DNA of 64,000 nucleotides from Stomorhina lunata (Eukaryota; Arthropoda; Insecta; Diptera; Rhiniidae). The position numbers and the translations under genes were made by a program. Below the pieces are notes generated by a model. That model was not told where the DNA came from and made no database searches. It saw only the letters and a program-made list of their open reading frames with translations. The stretch covers positions 36,650,779 through 36,714,778 of the forward strand of contig OW121742.1 in assembly GCA_933228675.1 (NCBI GenBank), in the 5' to 3' direction. Positions 46,073 to 57,900 of the stretch are shown here, in pieces; position 1 is the stretch's first letter, and each line of letters starts with the position of its first letter.

Positions 46073-46599
46073 CTTTCAGTTGAAGGTGATGATGTGCTTA
46101 CGCTGATACTATGTCAGCGATTGTTAGCACCTGAAAGGCAATGCAGCTTAATTGCGTGTGTTTCAAGGAAATGAAAAACTAATTGCACTGAAATTGGAGA
46201 TAGATTCCAATAGTTGGTTGTTTATGCCCAACCATTCACATTCACCCTGAGAGGTTTTATGGTCACCTGAGCTTTACAGATTTTCTTCTTTTTGTTGCTC
46301 CAATTCACGTATCTTTGGGTTTTTTGCAGAGCACAGCTTTAAATTTCAACTAGTTTCATTTAGCCATCAGCTAAATGATTTTATAGCTCCACAAACATAA
46401 AGAAAAAACTATCGACAAAAAAATCTATCTTTCTCGATGTATAAATGATACCATTAACTCACAACGACGAAGTTTAATAGGAAAAGAAAAACGGAAAAAA
46501 GTGCAAAGACGTGATTTAGGCGCAATTGGTTCATACAACACTGAGACCTCGATAGGCGGCAAGTTACTAACACATATTATTTTTTACTGTAAATTTTTT
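46073..46599. other. 5' flank of the yellow-family gene
   Basis: Unique sequence upstream of the start codon, up to the next satellite. It holds candidate promoter elements (annotated separately). No other gene is evident. Confidence 0.55.
46378..46385 (-). promoter_or_regulatory. Candidate TATA box, yellow-family gene
   Basis: TATAAAAT on the - strand, about 310 bp before the start codon. A start site near 46355 would imply a leader of about 280 nt. Two TCACGT hexamers, an element conserved in Drosophila chorion promoters, flank it at 46509-46514 (- strand) and 46305-46310 (+ strand), but neither is at the usual spacing. Position and motif are the only support. Confidence 0.25.
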
Positions 46600-48390
46600 C
46601 AAATTTAAAAAACAAGATTGTAAAATTTCTCATAAAAATAAGATATTTTTGAAAAATTTTCTATAAAAATAAGAAATTTTTTAAAAAATTCCTATAAAAA
46701 TAAGAAATTTTTGTAATATTTCCTATAAAAGCAAGACATTTTGAAAATTTTCCTATAAAAACAAGAAATTTTAAAAAAATTTCCTGCAAATACAAGAAAT
46801 TTCTGAAAAATTTCCTATAAAAATAAGAAATTTTTGACAGATTTCCTATAAAAATAAGAAATTTTTGACAAATTTCCTATAAAAATATGAAATTTTTGAA
46901 AAATTTCCTATAACAATATAAAATTTTTGAAAAATTTCCTATAAAAATAAGAAGTTTTTGAAAAATTTCCTATAAAAATAAGAAATTTTTGAAAAATTTC
47001 CTATAAAAAAACTTTTGAAAAATTTCCTATAAAAAAATTTTTGAAAAATTTCCTATAAAAATAAGAAATTTTTGAAAAATTTCCCACAAAAATATAAATT
47101 TTTGAAAAATATAAAGTTTTTGAAAAATTTTCTATAAAAATAGGAAATTTTTGAAAAATTTATTAAAAAAAAATTTTGAACAATTTCCTATAAAAAATTT
47201 TTCAATTCCTAAAAAAAAGGAAATTTTTTAAAAATTTCCTATAAAAATAAGAAATTTTTGCAAAATTTTCCATAAAAATACAAAATTTTGAAAAATTTCC
47301 TATAAAATAAGAAATTTTTGAAAAATTTTCTATAAAAATACAAAAGTTATAAAAAATTTTCTATAAAAATACAAAATTTTTGGAAAAATTCCTATAAAAA
47401 AAAAGAAATTTTTGCAAAATTTCTTATAAAAATAAGAAATTTTTGAAAAATTTCCTATAAAAATAAGAAATCTTTGAAAATAAGAAATTTTTGAAAAATT
47501 TCCTATCAAAATAAGAAATTTTTGTAAAATTTTCTATAAAAATAAGAAATTTTTTCAAAATTTTCTATAAAAATAAGAAATTTTTGCAAAATTTTCTATA
47601 AAAATAAGAAATTTTTGCAAAATTTTCTATAAAAATAAGAAATTTTTGCAAAATTTTTTATAAAAATAAGAAATTTTTGCAAAATTTTCTATAAAAATAA
47701 AAAATTTTTGGAAAATTTTCCATAACAATAAAAAATTTTTGAAAAATTTCCTATAAAAGAAGGAAATTTTTGGAAAATTTCCTATAAAAGTAGGAAATTT
47801 TATAAAATTAGGAAAAAAAAGGAAATTTTTGAAAAGTTTTCTATAAAAATAGGAAATTTTTGAAAAATTTCCTATAAAAATAGAAAATTTTTGAAAAATA
47901 AAAATATTTTTGAAAAATTTTCTATAAAAATAAGAAGTTTTTGAAAAATTTCCTATAAAAATAGGAAATTTTTGAAAAATTTCCTATAAAAATAAAAAAT
48001 TTGAAAAATTTCCTATAAAATTGAGAAATTTTGTAAAAAAAATTCCTATGAAAATAACAACATTTTGAGAAATTTCCTTTAAAAATAAGAAATTGTTGAA
48101 AAGTTTCATATAAAAATTAAAAATTTTTGAAAAATTTGCTAAAAAAAATTAGAATTTTTGAAAAAATTTGCTGTAAAAATAAAAAAAAATTTGAAAAATT
48201 TCCTATAAAAATAGAAAATTTTTAAAAATTTCCTATAAAAATAACAAAATTGTTAAAAATCTATAAAAATGATAAATTTTTGATAAATTTCCCATAAAAA
48301 AAAAAAAATTTTTGAAAAAAGTCCCATAAAAAAAGAATTTTTTTAATAATTTCCTATGAAAATAAAGGAAAATTTTTAAAATTTGAAAAA
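46600..48390 (+). repeat. 31-bp satellite, ATAAGAAA subfamily, decayed
   Basis: About 55 diverged forward-oriented copies. The right arm is mostly ATAAGAAA, as at 26283 and 33113. A local run with TTTTTGCAAAATTTTC replaces TTTTTGAAAAATTTC at 47580-47690. CCCACTGTGC at 48419-48428 follows the array end directly. Confidence 0.93.
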
Positions 48391-49115
48391 CAACATTTGG
48401 AAATATATTGCTAACATACCCACTGTGCAGTTTTCAGATTGTCTCCAGACAATTGCATCTAAATATTTTTTATGTTTTCTCTTATAAAAAGAAAATAAAA
48501 GTATTATTTTTAAAAACTGACTCTCAAGGTTTCATGTCTTGCATTTAGGTCTTTTTTCTGGTTTCATATTGTAAAGTTTCGAATTGTTTTAGTTTTATTT
48601 CTGAGATTTTTAGTTAACTTTCATATATACACGTAGTTAAACCATTTAAAGAAACACCATTTTTATTGTTATAGAATTTTTGTTTAATAAGTTTTAGCAA
48701 TTTTGACATTTTTTGATTAACTGATAAAAACAATACAAATTGATTAAGGATTTTTCTGAAATGAAATGCTGCAATATCCACTCGAAATTGAAGTATTTGA
48801 AACCAACTAAAAACTAATATCTTTTTCGCTAACCAATTATTCTACAATAATAATTGCTGATATGTCCATTTGACCATTTTTTTTTTTTTTTTTTGTTTTT
48901 TCAAATGTATCCAAAAATTTTACTTTGACTTTTCAGTTTATTCATATCCTCGTGTAAAAGTAGTTCATACAAGCACAAAATTCCAGTTCAATAGTTCTTA
49001 TTCACAATAAAAATTCAGCGAAGCAAAATCTAATATTTATTTGCTTGGAAATGAATCAATTTCCAATCAATGCATATTTCTACACCCTACACTAACACAT
49101 TTACAATACAAACAA
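48391..49115. other. Non-coding spacer
   Basis: AT-rich, with a poly-T tract at about 48878-48893. No gene supported. Confidence 0.6.
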
Positions 49116-50408
49116 AAATTTTTTATTTTTTTAGAAAAAATTTTCCAAAACTTCTTATTTTTAAAAGAATTTTTTCAAAAAATTTTTTTTATAGGAAATT
49201 TTAAAAAAAATTTCTTATTTTTTAAAGGAAATTTTTTAAAAATTTCTTATTTTTATAGGAAATTTTTCAAAAATTTCTTATTTTTATCGGAAATTTTTCA
49301 AAAATTTCTTATTTTTATAGGAAATTTTTCAAAAAATTTCTTATTTTTGTAGGAAATTTTTGAAAATTTTTTTTTATTTTTATAGGAAATTTTTCAAAAA
49401 TTTCTTATTTTTATAGAAATTTTTGAAAAATTTCCTATAAAAATAAGAAATTTTTGAAAAATTGTCTATAAAAATAAGAAACTTTTGAAAAATTGGCTAT
49501 AAAAAATAAGAAATTTTTCAAAAATTTCTTATTCTTACAGGAAATTTTCAAAAATTTCTTATTTTTATAGGAAATTTTTCAAAAATTTCTTATTTTTATA
49601 GGAAATTTTTCAAAAAATTTCTTATTTTTATAGGAAATTTTTCAAAAATTTCTTATTTTTATAGGAAATTTTTCAAAAATTTCTTATTTTTATAGGAAAT
49701 TTTTCAAAAATTTCTTATTTTTGTAGGAAATTTTTCAAAATTTTTTTTTATTTTTATAGGAAATTTTTCAAAAATTTCTTATTTTTATAGTCAATTTTTC
49801 AAAAATTTCTTATTTTTTATAGGAAATTTTTCAAAAATTTCTTATTTTTATAGGAAATTTTTCAAAAATTTCTTATTTTTATAGGAAATTTTTCAAAAAT
49901 TTCTTATTTTTTATAGGAAATTTTTCAAAAATTTCTTATTTTTATAGGAAATTTTTCAAAAATTTCTTATTTTTATAGGAAATTTTTCAAAAATTTCTTA
50001 TTTTTATAGGAAATTTTTCAAAAATTTTCTTATTTTTTATAGGAAATTTTTCAAAACTTTCTTATTTTTATAGGAAATTTTTTAAAAATTTCTTATTTTT
50101 ATTGGAAAATTTTCAAAAATTTCTTACTTTTATAGAAAACTTTTCAAAAATTTTCGTATTTTTATAGAAAACTTTTCAAAAATTTCTTTCAAAAATAAAA
50201 ATTTTTTGAAAATTTTTTTATTTTTATAGGAAATTTTTTCAAAAATTTTAAATTTTTATAGGGATTTTTTTTAATTTCTAGTTTTATAGGAAAAATTTCT
50301 TATTTTCATAGAAATTTTTTAAACAATTTTCTTTTTGAATAGAAATTTTTTAAAAATTTCTTATTTTTTTAGAAATTTTTTCAAAAATTTCCTATTTTTA
50401 TGAAAAAT
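49116..50408 (-). repeat. 31-bp satellite, reverse orientation, TTTCTTAT subfamily
   Basis: About 40 copies reading TTTCTTATTTTTATAGGAAA, which is the same asymmetric-arm subfamily as 26283 and 46600 seen from the other strand. Between about 49417 and 49510 three units are in forward orientation, then the array flips back. Confidence 0.94.
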
Positions 50409-51545
50409 TAGGGCTTTTCCGGGTCTGATCTGCTCGAATTTCTAGTGAATTAATAAAACGACCATTTTTATTTTTTTCATTATATTTTAGATGAAATGAA
50501 TTTGATTTTGTTGCTCAAATCGATAGTTATGATTTTCTACTTTTGTTGTAATGCAAATATCGAAATTGGTAAAAAATTTGTTACCATTTTTTTTTTTTTG
50601 CTAATATTTTTTGTTACTTGGAAAACAATCAAACAGCCATTATGGTTGATTGGATTCCAATCAGTTTTGATGAACCTAAAAAATAGAATGTAAAAAATGT
50701 AATAACATACACAAAGCCTTACAACCACTTTCTATGGTTGAGCCTTTGCAGGAAAAGTGAGCTAAATCGAAATTTAGTTCATCTGATAAAAATATAGAAA
50801 AGTCAGTTTAGGGAAATGCCATTAAACTTGGAAGTAAAATAAAGCTTGTTTGAAAATATCTATATAACCGATATATAACCTTCTTACTGCAAAGGGATAG
50901 TATGTATTAAATTACTAATAAACATTACATTTCCTTTCCAAAATGTCAACTCGTGCATAAGAAATTGAATTTGATTTTATAGCTATCAAAATTGAAGAAT
51001 AATTTAGATGATTTCAATTCTTATTTGAATTCAATATTGTTGGTAAGCGTGTGTTTCAAATCTCTAAAAAACCAAGAGAATTATTGTAAAATAATTTCAT
51101 TAATAAATTGCAAATTTCTTTCAATTAAATTCTCAACTAGTAACTGAGGATTTAAATAGTTTACATGGATGAGAAAAGTTTCGTAATTTAATTTTCAGAT
51201 TTTCCCAAAAAATAATCTGAATTTAAAAAAATTATATTTTCTGTAAATTTTTCAAAATTGCTTCAATGGTTTTGAGTTATGTATCTACGTATCTTTACTA
51301 CAGCATTTGAAATCGTTTTCCACTGACAACCAAAATTCAATATTTTATGTGTTTATCCAATTTACAAACAAATAAATACCCTAATAATACTCCATTATTT
51401 TGTTATATTAATTTAATATATTTGTAAAAATATAAACAATTTATTAAACGGATATTTAGAATAGTTATAAAAAACAAACAAAAACTTGGGAAGATGCAGC
51501 GCAATTTAGTCATGAACCAAAAACATCCATTAACCCATTTAGATT
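50409..51545. other. Non-coding spacer
   Basis: AT-rich unique-looking DNA. The open frame 50496-50693 encodes hydrophobic low-complexity sequence with no family match and no neighbouring exon; not annotated as a gene. Confidence 0.6.
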
Positions 51546-53845
51546 TTTTATTTTAATGGGAAATTTTTCAAAAATTTCCTATTTTTATAGGAAATTTTTC
51601 AAAAATTTATATTTCTATAGGAAATTTTTCAAAAATTTTATATTTTTTTAAAGGAAATTTTTCAAAAATTTCCTATTTTTTAAAGGAAATTTTTTAAAAA
51701 TTTCCTTATTTTTTTAAAGGAAAATTTTCAAAAATTTCCTATTTTTTTAAAGGAAATTTTTCAAAAATTTCCTATTTTTTTAAAACAAATTTTTCAAAAA
51801 TTTCCTAAATCTTTAAAGGAAATCTTTCAAAAATTTCCTTTTTTTAAAGGAATTTTTTTTAAAAATTTCCTATTTTTTTAAAGGAAATTTTCCAAAAATT
51901 TCCTATTTCTTTAAAGGAAATTTTTAAAAATTTCCTATCTTTTTAAAGGAAATTTTTCAAAAATTTCCTATCTTTTTAAAGGAAATTTTTCAAAAATTTC
52001 CTATTTTTTAAAGGAAATTTTTCAAAAATTTCCTATTTTTATAGGAAATTTTTCAAAAATTTTCTATTTGAAAAGGAAATTTTTCAAAAATTTCCTATTT
52101 TTAAAGGAAATTTTTCCAAAATTTCTTATTTTTAAAGGAAATTTTTCAAAAATTTCCTATTTTTATAGGAAATTTTTCAAAAATTTCCTATTTTTACAGG
52201 AAATTTTTAAAAAATTTCCTATTTTTATAGGAAATTTTTAAAAAATTTCCTATTTTTTTAAAGGAAATTTTTCAAAAATTTCCTATTTTTTTAAAGGAAA
52301 TTTTTCAAAAATTTCTTATTTTTAAAGGAAATTTTTTCAAAAATTTCCTATTTTTATAGGAAATTTTAAAAAAAATTCCTATTTTTAGAGGAAATTTTTA
52401 AAAAAAATTCCTATTTTATAGGAAATTTTTAAAAAAATTTCCTATTTTTATAGGAAATTTTTAAAAAATTTCCTATTTTTATAGGAAATTTTTAAAAAAT
52501 TTCCTATTTTTATAGGAAATTTTTAAAAAATTTCCTATTTTTTTAAAGGAAATTTTTCAAAAATTTCCTATTTTTTAAAGGAAATTTTTCAAAAATTTCC
52601 TATTTTTTAAAGGAAATTTTTCAAAAATTTCCTATTTTTTAAAGGAAATTTTTCAAAAATTTCCTATTTTTTAAAGGAAATTTTTCAAAAATTTCCTATT
52701 TTTTAAAGGAAATTTTTCAAAAATTTCCTATTTTTTAAAGGAAATTTTTCAAAAATTTCCTATTTTTTAAAGGAAATTTTTCAAAAATTTTCTTATTTTT
52801 ATAGGAAATTTTTCAAAAATTTCCTATTTTTATAGGAAATTTTTCAAAAATTTCCTATTTTTATAGGAAATTTTTCAAAAATTTCCTATTTTTATAGGAA
52901 ATTTTTCAAAAATTTTCTATTTTTATAGGAAATTTTTCAAAAATTTCCTATTTTTATAGGAAATTTTTCAAAAATTTCCTATTTTTATAGGAAATTTTTC
53001 AAAATTTCCTATTTTTATAGGAAATTTTTCAAAAATTTCCTATTTTTATAGGAAATTTTTCAAAAATTTCCTATTTTTATAGGAAATTTTTCAAAAATTT
53101 CCTATTTTTATAGGAAATTTTTCAAAAATTTCCTATTTTTATAGGAAATTTTTCAAAATTTCCTATTTTTATAGGAAATTTTTCAAAAATTTCCTATTTT
53201 TATAGGAAATTTTTCAAAAATTTCCTATTTTTATAGGAAATTTTTCAAAATTTCCTATTTTTATAGGAAATTTTTCAAAATTTCCTATTTTTATAGGAAA
53301 TTTTTTAAAATTTCCTATTTTTGTAGGAAATTTTTCAAAATTTCTTATTTTTGTGGAAAATTTTTCAAAAACTTTTCTATAAAAATAATTTTTCAAAAAT
53401 TTCTCTTTTTAATAGGAAAATTTTCAAAATTTCTGTTTTTAATAGGAAATTTTTCAAAATTTTCTCTTTTTAATAGGAAATTTTTCAAAAATTTCTCTTT
53501 TTAATAGGACATTTTTCAAAAATTTTTCTTTTTAATAGAAAATTTTTCAAAATTTTCTCTTTTTTATACGAATTTTTTCATAGGAAATTTTTTAAAAATT
53601 TCTTATTTTTATAGGAAACTTTCAAAAATTTCTTATTTTTTAGGGAATTTTTCAAAAATTTCCTATTTTTATAAGAAATTTTTCAAAAATTTCTTATTTT
53701 TAGAGGAAATTTTTCAAAAATTTCTTACTTTTAAAGAAAATTTTTTAAAAACTTCTTATTTCTATAGGAAATTTTTCAAAAAATTAATATTTTTATAGGA
53801 AATTTTTCAAAAATTTCCTATTTTTATAAGAAATTTTTTCATAAA
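51546..53845 (-). repeat. 31-bp satellite, reverse orientation, TTTAAAGG and TTTATAGG subfamilies
   Basis: About 75 copies. From 51640 to 52780 the dominant arm is TTTTTTAAAGGAAA, alternating in blocks with TTTTTATAGGAAA; from 52790 to 53370 it is almost purely TTTTTATAGGAAA. Several units at 53220-53330 are shortened by one A to a 30-bp period. After 53390 a TTTCTCTTTTTAATAGG subfamily appears before decay. Confidence 0.95.
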
Positions 53846-54950
53846 TGTTACACAATGGGTTAATTCTATGTTTGCTTTTGGTTTTTCTTGTTGGTTTCAT
53901 TACCGGATATTGTAAATTCTTCTTCAACTTGTTTTTCTCGTTTCCCCAATTTCATTAAAGTAATACAAATATTTTTATTTTGCATCAGTTTTTGTTAATA
54001 TTCAAACAAATATTTTGCAACAAATAAATAAAATTGTTTATTACTTAAGAATTTTGTTTTTATTTGAATTTCTATAAAAACTGCAAACAAAATCCAAATG
54101 AAATACTTTTAGTTTTGAAGAAGATTTTAGTTTAATATTAAATGAGACTAAATAGGAAATGGGTAATTGATTGCATAAAATAAAAATAAATTTTGTAAAG
54201 TATGTTTTTGTTGAAATAAATTCAAATGAATAACAAATAACTTAAAATATTTAATGCTAAAATGAGTTTTAAATTTTTGTTATCTAAAAAATTATTAAAA
54301 TTAAAAAAAAGTGCTTAATTTATACATAATATGAATTTAAATGTGTTTCGGTAATATTTTCTGCTTATGTTCCCTTAGTAGTTAGAAAAGTAACCAATTG
54401 TCCACTTTTCCCACCCCTTGTAAACTTAAAAGTATACAGTCTCTTCTTAACTTAAATGCAATTTAATAATCTTTTTTCAATATTTTATCTTCTTATCAAA
54501 CATCAAAATTGATTTTTTCCCCCAAAAATGTATTTCTCATCAATAATTTTACCTTTTTCTATTAATATTCCAGACTGTTCCAAAACTTTTCTTATCACCT
54601 GTTTTTATCAATTTTATTACATTTTTACTACATTTATTGTACTTTGGAGTCATATGTATTTATTTCGAAAATCAAATATCGACAAGTTATAAAAGTGCAT
54701 ACTTGAATTTTCCAAAATAAATAAATAAAAATTGATGTATCAGTAGGTAAATAAATAAATACATTTTGTTGTCTATAAAATTGTTTAACAAAAATATTTT
54801 ATGGGAATTATTTTTGGTGTCATGCTCCAATTTAATACATATTCCCTAAATATGATAAAAAAGAAAACAACTACAAAATGTTTATGAATTTAATATGCTA
54901 ACATACATTCAATACCCTACTTTGAAAAAATATTTTCATAAAGTATGGAA
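53846..54950. other. Non-coding spacer
   Basis: AT-rich DNA with many AAATAAA runs. No gene, RNA or recognisable element seen. Confidence 0.6.
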
Positions 54951-57900
54951 ATTTTTACTAGTAATAGGAATTTTAATAAAAATTTGCCATTTAAAGGGAT
55001 TTTAATGAAACTTTACTTTTCTAGGATATATAATAAAAATTTACTATTTATAGGAAATTTTTCAAAACTGTTTTCGAAAATTTACTATTTATGTAAATTT
55101 TTCAAAAATTTCCTTTTTTTATAAAAATTTCCTATTTTTATAGGAAATTTTTCAAAAATTCCTAATTTTATAGGAAATTTTTCAAAAATTTCCTAATTTT
55201 ATAGGAAATTTTTCAAAAATTTCCTAATTTTATAGGAAATTTTTCAAAAATTTCCTAATTTTATAGGAAATTTTTCAAAAATTTCCTAATTTTATAGGAA
55301 ATTTTCAAAAATTTCCTAATTTTATAGGAAATTTTTCAAAAATTTCCTAATTTTATAGGAAATTTTTCAAAAATTTCCTAATTTTATAGGAAATTTTTCA
55401 AAAATTTCCTAATTTTATAGGAAATTTTTCAAAAATTTCCTAATTTTATAGGAAATTTTTCAAAAATTTCCTATTTTTATAGGAAATTTTTCAAAAAATT
55501 TCCTATTTTTATAGGAAATTTTTCAAAAATTTCCTATTTTTATAGGAAATTTTTCAAAAATTTCCTATTTTTATAGGAAATTTTTCAAAAATTTCCTATT
55601 TTTATAGGAAATTTTTCAAAAATTTCCTATTTTTATAGGAAATTTTTCAAAAAATTTCCTATTTTTATAGGAAATTTTTCAAAAATTTCCTATTTTTATA
55701 GGAAATTTTTCAAAAATTTCCTATTTTTATAGGAAATTTTTCAAAAATTTCCTATTTTTATAGGAAATTTTTCAAAAATTTCCTATTTTTATAGGAAATT
55801 TTTCAAAAAATTTCCTATTTTTATAGGAAATTTTTCAAAAATTTCCTATTTTTTATAGGAAATTTTTCAAAAATTTCCTATTTTTATAGGAAATTTTTCA
55901 AAAATTTCCTATTTTTATAGGAAATTTTTCAAAAATTTCCTATTTTTATAGGAAATTTTTCAAAAATTTCCTATTTTTATAGGAAATTTTTCAAAAATTT
56001 CCTATTTTTATAGGAAATTTTTCAAAAATTTCCTATTTTTATAGGAAATTTTTTCAAAAATTTCCTATTTTTATAGGAAGTTTTTCAAAAATTTCCTATT
56101 TTTATAGGAAATTTTTCAAAAATTTCCTATTTTTATAGGAAATTTTTCAAAAATTTCCTATTTTTATAGAAATTTTTCAAAAATTTCCTATTTTTATAGG
56201 AAATTTTTCAAAAATTTCCTATTTTTATAGGAAATTTTTCAAAAATTTCCTATTTTTCATAGGAAATTTTTCAAAAATTTCCTATTTTTATAGGAAATTT
56301 TTCAAAAATTTCCTATTTTTATAGGAAATTTTTCAAAAATTTCCTATTTTTATAGGAAATTTTTCAAAAATTTCCTATTTTTATAGGAAATTTTTCAAAA
56401 ATTTCCTATTTTTATAGGAAATTTTTCAAAAATTTCCTATTTTTATAGGAAATTTTTCAAAAATTTCCTATTTTTATAGGAAATTTTTCAAAAATTTCCT
56501 ATTTTTATAGGAAATTTTTTCAAAAATTCCTATTTTTATAGGAAATTTTTCAAAAATTTCCTATTTTTATAGGAAATTTTTCAAAAATTTCCTATTTTTA
56601 TAGGAAATTTTTCAAAAATTTCCTATTTTTATAGGAAATTTTTCAAAAATTTCCTTTTATGGAAATTTTTCAAAAATTTCCTATTTTTATAGGAAATTTT
56701 TCAAAAATTTCCTATTTTTATAGGAAATTTTTCAAAAATTTCCTATTTTTATAGGAAATTTTTCAAAAATTTCCTATTTTTATAGGAAATTTTTCAAAAA
56801 TTTCCTATTTTTATAGGAAATTTTTCAAAAATTTCCTATTTTTATAGGAAATTTTTCAAAAATTTCCTATTTTTATAGGAAATTTTTCAAAAATTTCCTA
56901 TTTTTATAGGAAATTTTTCAAAAATTTCCTATTTTTATAGGAAATTTTTCAAAAATTTCCTATTTTTATAGGAAATTTTTCAAAAATTTCCTTTTTTTAT
57001 AGGAAATTTTTCAAAAATTTCCTATTTTTATAGGAAATTTTTCAAAAATTTCCTATTTTTATAGGAAATTTGTCAAAAATTTCCTGTAAAAATAGGAAAT
57101 TTTTGAAAAATTTCCTATAAAAATAGGAAATTTTTGAAAAATTTCCTATAAAAATAGGAAATTTTTGAAAAATTTCCTATAAAAATAGGAAATTTTTGAA
57201 AAATTTCCTATAAAAATAGGAAAATTTGAAAAATTTGCGATAAAAATAGGAAATTTTTGAAAAATTTCCTATAAAAATAGGAAAATTTGAAAAATTTGCG
57301 ATAAAAATAGAAAATTTTTGAAAAATTTCCTATAAAAATAGGAAATTTTTCAAAAATTTCCTATTTTTACAGGAAATTTTTCAAAAATTTCCTATTTTTA
57401 CAGGAAATTTTTCAAAAATTTCCTATTTTATAGGAAATTTTTCAAAAATTTCCTAATTTTATAGGAAATTTTTCAAAAATTTCCTATTTTTATAGGAAAT
57501 TTTTCAAAAATTTCCTATTTTTATAGGAAATTTTTCAAAAATTTCCTATTTTTATAGGAAATTTTTCAAAAATTTCCTATTTTTATAGGAAATTTTTCAA
57601 AAATTTCCTATTTTTATAGGAAATTTTTCAAAAATTTCCTATTTTTATAGGAAATTTTTCAAAAATTTCCTATTTTTATCGCAAATTTTTCAAATTTTCC
57701 TATTTTTATAGGAAATTTTTCAAAAATTTCCTATTTTTATCGCAAATTTTTCAAATTTTCCTATTTTTATAGGAAATTTTTCAAAAATTTCCTATTTTTA
57801 TAGGAAATTTTTCAAAAATTTCCTATTTTTATAGGAAATTTTTCAAAAATTTCCTATTTTTATAGGAAATTTTTCAAAAATTTCCTATTTTTACAGGAAA

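Noticed and set aside
46378..46385. Firm promoter call for the yellow-family gene
   Set aside because: The TATA-like site is far from the start codon, several ATGs would fall in the leader, and the chorion hexamers are not at standard spacing; listed only at low confidence.
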